Shown here piece by piece: positions 1 through 9,442 of a DNA stretch of 64,000 nucleotides. The notes under the pieces were generated by a model. That model saw only the letters and a program-made list of their open reading frames with translations, ran no database searches and was not told the DNA's origin. This stretch comes from Lentimicrobium sp. (GTDB lineage: Bacteria > Bacteroidota > Bacteroidia > Bacteroidales > Lentimicrobiaceae), in assembly GCA_019429275.1 (NCBI GenBank), contig JAHYJC010000005.1, positions 62,001-126,000 of the forward strand, read 5' to 3'. Made by a program: the position numbers and the translations under genes. Positions within the stretch are counted from its first letter, which is position 1. Every line of letters starts with the position of its first letter.

Positions 1-46
1 AATTTCAGGTTTTAATTAATCTTTGAATATTGTTACTATAGAGCAT

Positions 47-2383
47 TTATTTTACTGTAATGATTTTGTCTTCATTTACAATGAAGGATAATGAAAGTTT
101 GTTTACCATCAATCTGAAATATCCCTTTTCAAGTAAAGTTTCATTGTTGTGATTTACAAATGCAAGATCAGTTACCGGAATTTCAAATTTTAAAGTTTGT
201 GTTTCGCCTGATTGAAGCATAACTTTACTAAAAGCCCTTAGGCGTTTTACCGGGGGGGTGTTGGATGCAATACTGTCGCTTATAAATACCTGTACCACTT
301 CCATGCCGGCTTTTCCTGATTTATTTTGAATTTGTACACTAACTTTCAGATTTTCACCTGATTTGTAGTCTGTTTTGTCCAATGCAAGTCCGGAGTATTC
401 AAAATTGGAGTAGCTTAATCCAAAACCAAATGGATACTGGGGCAAAAATCCTGATTCAACAGGTGCCTCTGTTATGGTTTGATCTTCGGTATGTTTGTGG
501 TAGTATGGCTCAAGGCTGTAAGCAAACCGTGGATACGTGTAGGGGAGTTTTCCTGAGGGATTGGCATCTCCGTAAAGGATGCGCGCCAGGGCTTCGCCTC
601 CGTAATTTCCCGGAAGATAAGCGTTAACTATGGTTTTGGTGAAGGGTTCAATGTTGTTTATCAATCTTGGCCTCCCCTGAACAAGTACCAAAATTACCGG
701 TTTTCCTGTTGCAGATGCAGCTTTCACAAGATCCTGCTGATTTGCAGATAGTTCAAGATTGGTATCATTTCCTTGAAATTCAGTGTATGTGTTTTCGCCA
801 AGGCACAAAATGATATAATCTGCTTGCCGGGCTTTTACCGAAAACTGTTTCAAATCCATAACATTTTCAGCTCTGAAATCTTCAGTATCCTCATAATTTA
901 CACCCTCAAACAGCGTAATCCGCTCCGGATTGTCTGATAGATCTTTGAGCGATTCATAAATTGTAGAATAGGCTTTTGTAAATTCGTTTACAAGATTACC
1001 CTGCCATGAATAGCTCCATCCACCGAGTAGAGGCCGCATATTGTTTGCAGCAGGTCCGCTGATGAGTATTTTTGCATCTTTAGGCAGAGGTAGGATATTG
1101 CCTTGGTTTTTCAGTAGAGTGATTGATTCCAGAGCGGTACGTCGTGCATCAGCAGCAAAGTTTTCAGATGCAAATTCAGGATAATCTTCCTGAAAAGTCA
1201 TGGGGGTTTCAAAGAGGCCAAGTAAAAATTTAACTTTCAAAATCCGGCTCACAGCATCATCAATCCGCGACATCAATATAGCACCTTCGTTTACCAACTC
1301 AACAACATAACCGGCAAAATCAAAATTGTAGGGCACCATTGACATGTCAATGCCTGCGTTAACTGCAATTCTGACCGCTTCTTTTTGATTGGCTGCAATT
1401 TTATGCCTGGTTTGCAGGTATTCAATATCGCCCCAATCAGATACTACCAGGCCTGAGAAACCCAATTCGCCCTTAAGCAAGTCGTTAAGCAAAAATCGGC
1501 TGGCATGCACAGGCATACCATTTATTTCGCCCGAATTTACCATCACAGACATCGCCCCTGTTTCTATCGCCTTTTTAAAAGCCGGAAGGTGGTATTCTCT
1601 GAGTACATTCATAGGTATCAGGGCAGGAGTGCGGTCTTTGCCGCTCACAGGTTGAGAATATCCCAGGTAATGTTTCAGGCAAACGGCTATTCTGTTTTTA
1701 TCTGACAAAAGATTGTCTCTACCCTGTAATCCCTGTATCAGTGCTTTTCCCATCTCTGAAACAAGTAGCGGATCTTCGCCAAAGGTTTCCCAATGCCTTG
1801 GCCATCGCGGGTCAATGCCCAGATCCAGCACCGGACTAAATGTCCAGGGGCAGCCAACAGCCCTTGATTCATAGGCTGTAATTTCACCGGCTCGTTCAAT
1901 GAGTACCGGATTCCAGGTGGCAGCCATGCCAATTTGTTGCGGAAATAAGGTGGCTCCAGCAACATAAGAAGCTCCGTGAATCATGTCAAGCCCGTAAAGT
2001 ACAGGAATTCTAAGACGTGAATTCTGAATTGCAAATTCCTGTATTTCTCCAATCAGCCGGTTCCACTCTTTTCGTTCTCTGGCGCGGTTGTTGGCCGTAT
2101 TCAGCACAGATCCGATATGGTATCTTTCAAAGGCAATCTTTAGTATGTTCGTGTCAAGCATTGGGGGTTCATCACTTTCTTTAGGGTTTTTCCCGATCGT
2201 AAGTGCATCAATTGTCACCTGAGTCATCTGCCCGGCTTTTTCCTCAAGAGTCATTTGATCAAGCAATTCTTTGATTTTCATATCAATTTCATAATTCAGG
2301 TTTACCGGTTTTTGTTTAGATTGGCATGAACATAGCAGTAAAGTACTGATAATGATTAATATGAGAATTATTCTTTGTTTCAT
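47..2383 (-). CDS. bglX: Glycoside hydrolase family 3 beta-glucosidase, lipoprotein
   Basis: Family 3 exo-acting beta-glucosidase, likely releasing glucose from beta-glucan oligosaccharides in the periplasm or at the outer membrane. The 778-residue protein starts with a lipoprotein signal (LLLCSC, Cys18 or Cys20). It has the GH3 barrel with KH at 237-238 and the SDW nucleophile motif (Asp316), then the alpha/beta sandwich and a C-terminal fibronectin-III-like domain. The ATG at 2383 was chosen because the 33-nt longer frame begins with TTG and would bury the signal peptide. It is the last gene of the glucan locus, after a GH16. The symbol is by family resemblance only; substrate is inferred from neighbours. 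Confidence 0.9.
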   Translation of the reverse strand: MKQRIILILIIISTLLLCSCQSKQKPVNLNYEIDMKIKELLDQMTLEEKAGQMTQVTIDALTIGKNPKESDEPPMLDTNILKIAFERYHIGSVLNTANNRARERKEWNRLIGEIQEFAIQNSRLRIPVLYGLDMIHGASYVAGATLFPQQIGMAATWNPVLIERAGEITAYESRAVGCPWTFSPVLDLGIDPRWPRHWETFGEDPLLVSEMGKALIQGLQGRDNLLSDKNRIAVCLKHYLGYSQPVSGKDRTPALIPMNVLREYHLPAFKKAIETGAMSVMVNSGEINGMPVHASRFLLNDLLKGELGFSGLVVSDWGDIEYLQTRHKIAANQKEAVRIAVNAGIDMSMVPYNFDFAGYVVELVNEGAILMSRIDDAVSRILKVKFLLGLFETPMTFQEDYPEFASENFAADARRTALESITLLKNQGNILPLPKDAKILISGPAANNMRPLLGGWSYSWQGNLVNEFTKAYSTIYESLKDLSDNPERITLFEGVNYEDTEDFRAENVMDLKQFSVKARQADYIILCLGENTYTEFQGNDTNLELSANQQDLVKAASATGKPVILVLVQGRPRLINNIEPFTKTIVNAYLPGNYGGEALARILYGDANPSGKLPYTYPRFAYSLEPYYHKHTEDQTITEAPVESGFLPQYPFGFGLSYSNFEYSGLALDKTDYKSGENLKVSVQIQNKSGKAGMEVVQVFISDSIASNTPPVKRLRAFSKVMLQSGETQTLKFEIPVTDLAFVNHNNETLLEKGYFRLMVNKLSLSFIVNEDKIITVK

Positions 2384-2543
2384 TTCGGAGCGGGAAATTA
2401 GTGCCTTACATATCAAAGGTTGATGTCATTATCGAAAAATGGAATTGGTTTAAACATTATTGAAAGAGACAGGGCTAACCCAGACAATACATGTTTTGTG
2501 AAAGATGAAAGACCAAAAATTTATTTTATCCGGGTAACCAGTG

Positions 2544-3323
2544 CTATTTTTTCTGATAAACCCTTACAAAATCTATTTCCATAATGGCTTCTGTCAAGCC
2601 AGGGTCAACACCTTTTCTTCCTCCCCAGTTGCCCCCAATGGCAACATTAAGAATGATGTGAAACTTTTGATCGAACGGCCAGGTCATTATATCTCCTTCA
2701 AAATCATTTAAAAAAGTAAAATATTTCTGTTTATCAATAAAGAAATCGATTTTTGTTTCGTTCCATTCAATGGCATAGAGGTGAAATGTTTCAGAAAAAT
2801 CTTTGATAAGCAGGCTATTACCCAACTGGCTATTCTTAAGATGGTTGTAATCACCTGTGTGAATAGTTCCATGAACCACTCCGGGGTCAAATCCAACGTG
2901 CTCCATGATGTCAATTTCTCCGCATTCGGGCCAGCCACCATAAGTTTTTTCGGTTGGAAGCATCCAGATGGCAGGCCAGGTGCCCAGCCCCTTGGGAAGT
3001 TTTGCTCTGACTTCAATCCGACCATATAAAAAATCTTGCTTATTTTTTGTTGTGAGACGTGCCGAGGTCCATTGATCATCTGATTTTTTTGCCCGAATAA
3101 AAAGAACTCCGTTTTCAATAAATGAATTTTCAGGTGAAATTGTGTAATTCTGCAATTCATTATTGCCCCAGCCATGGCTTCCGGTATTGTGATCCCAATC
3201 TTTGGATAACGAAAGATCATTATAATTAAAATCATCGAACCAAACCAACTGATATTCACTCTGACCGTATAATTCTGTTATAAAGAGGCAAAAAATTAAA
3301 AACAGAAAGGAGATTTTTTTCAT
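2544..3323 (-). CDS. Secreted GH16 endo-beta-1,3-glucanase (laminarinase type)
   Basis: Endo-hydrolase for beta-1,3- or mixed-linkage glucan. The protein has 259 residues: a signal peptide ending near ELYG-Q (residues 1-20) and a single GH16 jelly roll. The catalytic motif EIDIME (Glu136 nucleophile, Asp138, Glu141 acid/base) has the ExDxxE spacing of the laminarinase branch. The preceding WP and the WPAIW stretch are typical of the family. No lipobox is visible, so it is probably periplasmic or released. It lies between SusD and GH3 in the same orientation; a 205-nt gap to susD shows no clear terminator. The exact linkage specificity cannot be read from the sequence. Confidence 0.92.
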   Translation of the reverse strand: MKKISFLFLIFCLFITELYGQSEYQLVWFDDFNYNDLSLSKDWDHNTGSHGWGNNELQNYTISPENSFIENGVLFIRAKKSDDQWTSARLTTKNKQDFLYGRIEVRAKLPKGLGTWPAIWMLPTEKTYGGWPECGEIDIMEHVGFDPGVVHGTIHTGDYNHLKNSQLGNSLLIKDFSETFHLYAIEWNETKIDFFIDKQKYFTFLNDFEGDIMTWPFDQKFHIILNVAIGGNWGGRKGVDPGLTEAIMEIDFVRVYQKK

Positions 3324-3528
3324 GAGATCATTTTCACAACGGTGAGATTACCGCAGCTTTCAGGACTGATTACTATTCTTGCCGATAAATTTCTTAAGTA
3401 ATTTCTACCGGATTCCGCAAGTTTTTAAATTCAATCACCCTGCTGCGGTATCTCATCGTGCATTACTAAACCAACCAACCAAATCTATTTTATTTTTATT
3501 AGTTTAGATTTTTCAGGAATTCGTACTT

Positions 3529-5082
3529 TTAGTAGCCATCATTTTGTTTAAATGTTCCGGCCGAAAGATCCATTTCGGTTTGTGGGATTGGCAGAAAACC
3601 TTTGGTAGCCGGATTGAATGTTACATCAAACAACTGCTGTTCACCAACGTAGTTAGGCCCACGTATGCCCGAATAGGAAAGAGTGCTGTTAGCAAAGGAA
3701 ATTCCCTTACGCAAAACATCGAAATAGCGAATACCTTCCAGTGAGAGCTCAAGTCGCCTTTCGTTATAAATATTTTCGGGAGTTGCCGGTAGACTTGCAA
3801 GACCTACCCGCGCCCTCACACGGTCGAGATATTGTTGTGCATTACCGCTGCCAAGTTCAGCAGCCATAAGCAGTACATCCGAAAATCGGATCACCCTGTG
3901 GTTGCATGTTCGGTTCAACTCAAATTGTCCGCTGCTTCCCCAGTGTTCTGCATCTGAGCTGTATTTTTTTGAGAAATATCCGGTGTGCTGATATCCTTTG
4001 GTCAGAGTGCCATCAAGTTCTTCCTCTGTAAGAACTGTATATGCAAACCTGGGATCATCTTTCAGGTCATTTACAAGTTTCTGGCTAACTGTTCCAAAGC
4101 TCCAGCCGCGGTTCCAATTTGTAGAGTTGGCTACCCTGGGCCCCTGCATTTGTGCCGAAAGGTTGCCTTCTCCTCCGCGTACATATCCCCAATCCCACCA
4201 TGGAGGTGTGTCGCCGTAAGAAATTTCAAAAACCGATTCCTTGCCGTATTCACCAGCCAGTTTGAAATTCTGAGCATAATCTTCAAACAGGTCATGTCCG
4301 CTGGTAGCGATAAGTTCGTCAAGGTAGCTCACCATTATACCACGATTAACAACAGTACTTCCTGCTTGTAAATCCTGGTTATAAACTCCGTTGTAGAAAA
4401 GATAAACCCTGGCAAGCAAAGCTTGTGCTGCCCATTTAGTAATTCTTCCTGCTTCTGCTGGTGACACTGAGGTTGGGAGATCGGCTATGGCTTCAGTTAG
4501 GTCTAGTGCAATCTGGTTATATACCTGCTCGGGAGTAGCTTGAGGCTGGTTATACTCTGACGGACCGCTTAATGTATTAATAAGCAAAGGAATGTTCTCA
4601 AAATATGCAACCTGCTCAAAATAAAAATAAGCCCTGAGAAATTTGCTTTCGGCAGCCAGCCTTTTTTTGAAAGCCTCAGTGGCATCAATACCTTCGATTT
4701 TTTCGAGCAAAAGATTTGCACGGTAAATTCCGGTGTAATTCTTCAGCCATATTGCATGAGCTATCTTGCTGGTGGTTGGAATGTTAAAGTTGTTGAACTC
4801 ATTTTCATCCTGCCCATCGTTGGCATCAGAACCTCCAGCATACGAGTCGTCGGAGAGTATGTCGGATATAACAATAAACGGAGCCCAGGATACTCCGGGA
4901 GTTTCCTGGTAACCAAGTACATCATATACAGAAACCAGGGCCTGCATGGCTTGTTCCTCAGTTCTGTAAAAAGAAGTTGATACTTCCTGATCCAATGGTT
5001 TGAGGTCCAGAAAATCCTTGCTGCAGGCCGATAGCAGGACAAGTAGAAATAAAGTGATGAATATTTTATATGTTGTTTTCAT
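3529..5082 (-). CDS. susD: SusD/RagB-family glycan-binding outer-membrane lipoprotein
   Basis: Surface lipoprotein that captures oligosaccharide and acts as the lid of the SusC transporter. The 517-residue protein has a lipobox (LLSAC, Cys20), followed by the SKDFLDLKP stretch common at SusD N-termini. The TPR-rich SusD fold is recognisable, and the C-terminus has the family ending (PIPQTEMDL..QNDGY). It lies 18 nt downstream of susC in the same orientation. Glucan as ligand is inferred from the two GH16 enzymes and the GH3 in the locus. Confidence 0.95.
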   Translation of the reverse strand: MKTTYKIFITLFLLVLLSACSKDFLDLKPLDQEVSTSFYRTEEQAMQALVSVYDVLGYQETPGVSWAPFIVISDILSDDSYAGGSDANDGQDENEFNNFNIPTTSKIAHAIWLKNYTGIYRANLLLEKIEGIDATEAFKKRLAAESKFLRAYFYFEQVAYFENIPLLINTLSGPSEYNQPQATPEQVYNQIALDLTEAIADLPTSVSPAEAGRITKWAAQALLARVYLFYNGVYNQDLQAGSTVVNRGIMVSYLDELIATSGHDLFEDYAQNFKLAGEYGKESVFEISYGDTPPWWDWGYVRGGEGNLSAQMQGPRVANSTNWNRGWSFGTVSQKLVNDLKDDPRFAYTVLTEEELDGTLTKGYQHTGYFSKKYSSDAEHWGSSGQFELNRTCNHRVIRFSDVLLMAAELGSGNAQQYLDRVRARVGLASLPATPENIYNERRLELSLEGIRYFDVLRKGISFANSTLSYSGIRGPNYVGEQQLFDVTFNPATKGFLPIPQTEMDLSAGTFKQNDGY

Positions 5083-5100
5083 GTTCTCTTTTTTTTTGAG

Positions 5101-8100
5101 TTAGAAAGTAATGGTTGTTCCCAATCGCCATGTTCTTGCCTGAGGATAAATTCCCCGGTCAATACCTATGTCAAATGAACTCCTTGCGCCAATTTCCGGG
5201 TCAGCACCTGTATAATTGGTCAGAGTATAGAGATTTTCAGCTGAAACATAGAACCTCCAGACTGAAGCGCCAACCCTTCTCAGTATTTTTCCCGGCAGGG
5301 TATATCCCAGCTGTATGTTTTTTACTCTGAGATAGGATCCATCTTCAATGTATAGGTCAGAAACACGGTAATTCAGATTGATATTATCCTGCATGACAAA
5401 TCTTGGAACTGTGGTTGAGGTTCCCTCACCGGTCCAGCGATCCAGAATTGTTGCGGGTCGGTTGGTGAATTCAAGGTCTTGCCTCTGACTTCCATTAAAG
5501 ATTTCGTTGCCATAAGTTCCTGTAAGGAGCAAAGAAAAGTCAAATTGTTTGTAATCGGCTGATGCATTAAAACCAAAGGTCCAGTCAGGGGTTGGATTTC
5601 CAATCATTGTACGGTCATCAGGGTTGATAATACCATCATTATTAACATCCACAAACCTTACATCTCCTGGTTTTGCATCGGGTTGAAGCACCTTTCCGGT
5701 TACCCCGATATGCTGGAAAACTTCAGCCTGATTCTGGAAGAGTCCATCGGTCTGGTATCCATAAAAATAAGCAATGGGCAATCCAATTTCGGTTCTGGTT
5801 ATCATGCCGGCAATTGACCAGTTTGCGCCGGGAAGTACTCCTTCTTCGTTTCCGATTATTGTCATCTCATTCCTGTTGTAGGAAGCATTAAATCCTACGC
5901 TATATCGCAAATCCTTCAACATATTACGCCAGTTTATGCCTAGCTCAACACCTTTATTCTGTACGCTTCCAACATTGGCAACCGGTGGATTATTTCCAAC
6001 ATGGCCAGGAATTGGGATGGTTTCTAGCAAACCTTTCGTAGTCTTGATATAATAGTCAACAGTAGCAATCAATCGGTTATTGAATGCTGCCAGATCGAGA
6101 GCTATGTCAATTTGTTCTGACTCTTCCCATCGGATATCGGCATTTTCAATTGAAAATGGAGAGGCTCCGGTATATCTTCCGCTGCCAAATATATACCCCC
6201 TGCTTTTGTCAATTCGGGATACAAACTGATAATCTCCGATTTCCTGATTTCCATTTACTCCCCAGGATGCCCTGAATTTAAGCTGATCTATATTTTTGAT
6301 TTCGGGAAAAAAGGTTTCGTCGCTGGCAACCCATGATACGCCCAATGATGGGAAAATTCCGTACCGGTTATTTTCGCCAAACTTGGAAGACCCGTCGCGC
6401 CTGATAATCCCTGTAAAAGCATATTTGCTTTTGTAGTCATAGGTTATACGGCCAAAGGTAGAGGCCAGTGCAGAATGAGAGGCTCCGCCGGTGGCAACCC
6501 AAACCGTATCGGTAGCCATATTCAGATATACATTATTGGGGTCTGTGAGTGGTACCTTTGCATTGAATCCGTATAGGTTTTCAAAATTGAATTTACTGGC
6601 GGTTGTTCCTGCCAAAACAGAAAAATTATGATCATTAAACTGCTTTGTATAAGATATTGTGTTTTCCCACTGCCAGGTAAAATACCGGTCAATTTGCTTG
6701 TTAACTGAAGTTTCGTCGATATTGAGCTGGGCATCATTCAGGTAATAAAGGGGCCTGTAACCATCGTTTAACACATAAGCCAGATCAATACCCAGGCTGG
6801 TGTTGACTTTAAGTCCTTTGAGAATCTCGGCTTCTCCAAAAATACTCCCAACAAGCTTATCAACACGGGTTTCGGATGTTTGTATTTCAAGCAGAGCAAG
6901 AGGGTTAATGACTTCACCTCCAACCAGTTGAGAAATACCATAAACTCTTCCAAGTTTGTCTTTCAGAACAGGATTGTTGGAATAAGGGGGAAGAGCAAGC
7001 TTATCGGGGTCATCTTCGAATAGCGGGGTAAGGGGATCCATATTCAGTGCACTGCTGAAAGCTCCATTGAATGATTCGTTGCTTCCAATTCCCCTTCTTA
7101 TAATATGTGTGTATGCAAGGTTATTCCCGAAACTAAAAACCTTATTGACCTGGCTTTTGGTATTCAACCTGGCTGTAATTCTGTCGAATTGAGATTTATC
7201 TCCTCCAATGATTCCCTGTTGTGAGAAGTAGGACATAGATGAAGCATAAGTCGTTTTGTCATTTCCACCGGTTATTGACACCTCGTGATTTTGCATGGGG
7301 GCATTTTTCTGAAACAACAAATCCTGCCAATTGGTGTTGTATTTCGGAATCTCGTTCGGGTCAAATCTTTCAGGTCTTCCCTTGTTTCTGAGGCCTTCGT
7401 TCATGATCATCATATATTGCTCTGCATCCAGCATGTCGATTTTCTTGGCAACATTCTGAATACCGGTATAGCCCGAATAACTGATGTTCATTTTGCCGGC
7501 TTTACCACCCTTTGTGGTTATCAGTACCACACCATTGGCCGCCCTGGCACCATAAATTGCCGCCGAAGCTGCATCTTTCAGAACGTCAATCGACTCGATA
7601 TCACCTGGATTTAGATAATCTATTCCTCCCACAGCAATTCCATCAACGATATATAATGGGTTAGAATTCCCTGTTGTTCCTGTTCCTCGGATACGGATGG
7701 TGGGCGCTTCGCCGGGTTGCCCAGAAAGGTTGGTTACCTGCACTCCGGCAGTCCTGCCCTGCATGGCTTGATCAACCCGCAGAACAGGAGTTGAAGTAAT
7801 CTCATCAGAGGTAACACTGGCAATAGCACCTGTTACAACTTTCTTTTTCTGGGTGCCGTAGCCAACTACAACAAACTCGCTAAGTTGTGTCACTTCAGGA
7901 AGAAGAACCAAATTTATGACAGTTTGGTTGTTTACCGGTATCCTTTGTGAAGTAAAGCCAATAAATGAAATTTCCAAAGTGGCTGTCGGTCCAGAAACTG
8001 TTAGGGCATAGTTACCGTCAATATCAGTTGTGGTTCCATTAAAAGTACCGGCTTCCAATACAGTTGCCCCTGGAATTCCCAATCCGGGATCCTTATCGGT

Positions 8101-8196
8101 GATTGTACCGGTAACTGTATGTTTCTGTGCAAGTATAAATCCTGCATGCAGAAAAACCAGCATAAAGATTATGGTTTTGTAAAAATTTGTTCTCAT
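5101..8196 (-). CDS. susC: SusC/RagA-family TonB-dependent outer-membrane transporter
   Basis: TonB-dependent importer of oligosaccharides. The 1031 residues comprise a signal peptide (cut near ILAQ, residue 24), a carboxypeptidase-regulatory-like domain (about 25-110), the VVGYGTQKK motif at the start of the plug (about 112-120), a plug with GVVLITTKGGK, and a beta-barrel ending in a terminal Phe. Length is normal for SusC proteins. It precedes susD by 18 nt and follows a GH16 lipoprotein gene. Together with susD it defines the locus as a polysaccharide utilisation locus. Confidence 0.96.
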   Translation of the reverse strand: MRTNFYKTIIFMLVFLHAGFILAQKHTVTGTITDKDPGLGIPGATVLEAGTFNGTTTDIDGNYALTVSGPTATLEISFIGFTSQRIPVNNQTVINLVLLPEVTQLSEFVVVGYGTQKKKVVTGAIASVTSDEITSTPVLRVDQAMQGRTAGVQVTNLSGQPGEAPTIRIRGTGTTGNSNPLYIVDGIAVGGIDYLNPGDIESIDVLKDAASAAIYGARAANGVVLITTKGGKAGKMNISYSGYTGIQNVAKKIDMLDAEQYMMIMNEGLRNKGRPERFDPNEIPKYNTNWQDLLFQKNAPMQNHEVSITGGNDKTTYASSMSYFSQQGIIGGDKSQFDRITARLNTKSQVNKVFSFGNNLAYTHIIRRGIGSNESFNGAFSSALNMDPLTPLFEDDPDKLALPPYSNNPVLKDKLGRVYGISQLVGGEVINPLALLEIQTSETRVDKLVGSIFGEAEILKGLKVNTSLGIDLAYVLNDGYRPLYYLNDAQLNIDETSVNKQIDRYFTWQWENTISYTKQFNDHNFSVLAGTTASKFNFENLYGFNAKVPLTDPNNVYLNMATDTVWVATGGASHSALASTFGRITYDYKSKYAFTGIIRRDGSSKFGENNRYGIFPSLGVSWVASDETFFPEIKNIDQLKFRASWGVNGNQEIGDYQFVSRIDKSRGYIFGSGRYTGASPFSIENADIRWEESEQIDIALDLAAFNNRLIATVDYYIKTTKGLLETIPIPGHVGNNPPVANVGSVQNKGVELGINWRNMLKDLRYSVGFNASYNRNEMTIIGNEEGVLPGANWSIAGMITRTEIGLPIAYFYGYQTDGLFQNQAEVFQHIGVTGKVLQPDAKPGDVRFVDVNNDGIINPDDRTMIGNPTPDWTFGFNASADYKQFDFSLLLTGTYGNEIFNGSQRQDLEFTNRPATILDRWTGEGTSTTVPRFVMQDNINLNYRVSDLYIEDGSYLRVKNIQLGYTLPGKILRRVGASVWRFYVSAENLYTLTNYTGADPEIGARSSFDIGIDRGIYPQARTWRLGTTITF

Positions 8197-8279
8197 CAGG
8201 TTTCAGATTAAGAATTAAATTTTTTTTTGAATTTGGTTGAATGGTTTGATTTATTTATTTAGAAAATAATCCCGATTTT

Positions 8280-9386
8280 CTAGTTTCTCTGGAAAACACG
8301 GATGTAATCGACTTTAAGCTGCTGAGGAAATTGGGTTGAAGAATCAGGATTTCCCGGCCAAATTCCACCAACAGCAACATTAAAGATAAAAAATTGCGGC
8401 AGATGAAATTCTGACATGTGGGCAGGGGTGATATCTGCTTCGTTGAATTTGATATCATCAACATACCACTTAATGCTGGTTTCATCCCAAATAATGGTAA
8501 ATACATGATATTTATCTGCAAAAATTCCTGAAGGCAAAGTATAGGATTGCCCTGATTGTTTATGCTCATCGAAATCCCAATGAATGGTGCCATGTATGGT
8601 CCTTTCCCGGTTATTTCCGCCAATCATTTCCATTATGTCAATTTCGCCACAAGCTGGCCAGCCGATGGTGGAAATATTATTGCCAAGAGTCCAGAGTGCC
8701 GGCCATAAACCTTGCCCTTTGGGTAAAAGGGCTCTGATATCTACCCTTCCGTATGTAAAGGTTTTTTTATTGCGGGTAATTAATCTTGATGATGTATAAA
8801 TACTACCCTGATAATTTTCGTTGCGGGCTTCAATGGTTAGCACATCGCCAGCAACACTTGTATTTTCCTGTCGGTAGTATTGAAGTTCGTTATTGCCCCA
8901 GCCACCTGCTCCGGTTTCATAGGTCCAGAATTGAGTATTCAGCGAATTGCCATGAAACTCATCGTTCCAAATGAGTTGATAGCCATCGTATTGCAACGGA
9001 GTTGTATAGCCCTCGTCAATGGTAACGGGGTTGTTATCAATTATAATAACCTGCTTTAGAGCGGAAATAAACCTGCCCGAAGTTCCATAGGCCCTCACTG
9101 TAATCTCAAAAGTCCCGGGTTTGGTGAATTCATATTCGAAAGAACCTGTTTTATTCGAAGCAACTGGCTTAACTGTGTTTTCGATGTATAAGTGGTATTC
9201 AGAGGCATTGTCAGCAGTTGCCTTGATATGGACTATCCCCTTCTCTGGATCGGGTATGGTAATCTCAACCTCCAGATTAGATGGATTTCCTGTGTCTGTA
9301 TTGCTTTTCTCTTCTTTGGTGCAAGAAGCTAGCAAGGCAAATAACAGGGATCCCAAAATGTATCCATAAAGCCCAAGACTTTTCAC
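8280..9386 (-). CDS. GH16 beta-glucanase lipoprotein with N-terminal Ig/PKD-like domain
   Basis: Surface-tethered endo-beta-glucanase. From the chosen GTG start the order is a lipoprotein signal (LLASC), a roughly 95-residue beta-sandwich (Ig- or PKD-like, ending near IIIDNN), then a GH16 catalytic domain with ACGEIDIMEMIGG. The ExDxxE acids correspond to Glu248, Asp250 and Glu253 from the GTG. No ATG is available in frame before the signal peptide; GTG at 9386 is preferred and TTG at 9392 is the alternative. It is the second gene of the operon, just after a perfect hairpin (9401-9432). It probably makes the first surface cuts that feed SusC/SusD. Confidence 0.9.
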   Translation of the reverse strand: MKSLGLYGYILGSLLFALLASCTKEEKSNTDTGNPSNLEVEITIPDPEKGIVHIKATADNASEYHLYIENTVKPVASNKTGSFEYEFTKPGTFEITVRAYGTSGRFISALKQVIIIDNNPVTIDEGYTTPLQYDGYQLIWNDEFHGNSLNTQFWTYETGAGGWGNNELQYYRQENTSVAGDVLTIEARNENYQGSIYTSSRLITRNKKTFTYGRVDIRALLPKGQGLWPALWTLGNNISTIGWPACGEIDIMEMIGGNNRERTIHGTIHWDFDEHKQSGQSYTLPSGIFADKYHVFTIIWDETSIKWYVDDIKFNEADITPAHMSEFHLPQFFIFNVAVGGIWPGNPDSSTQFPQQLKVDYIRVFQRN

Positions 9387-9400
9387 AAGCAATTTATTAA

Positions 9401-9432
9401 AAGCTAAGATCGGCTTATGCCGATCTTAGCTT
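9401..9432 (-). terminator. Perfect 14-bp hairpin inside the glucan operon
   Basis: Arms AAGCTAAGATCGGC (9401-9414) and GCCGATCTTAGCTT (9419-9432) pair perfectly around a 4-nt loop. On the minus strand the hairpin is followed by a short U-rich run (TTTTAATAAATT). It lies between the stop of the PKD lipoprotein gene and the start of the GH16 gene. It could be a partial terminator, or an RNA-stability element protecting the 3' end of the first gene. The structure is seen; the role is inferred. Confidence 0.7.
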
Positions 9433-9442
9433 GATTAATTTT

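Noticed and set aside
2384-2416. N-terminal extension of the GH3 gene
   Set aside because: It starts with TTG and moves the lipoprotein signal inside the protein; the ATG at 2383 fits better.
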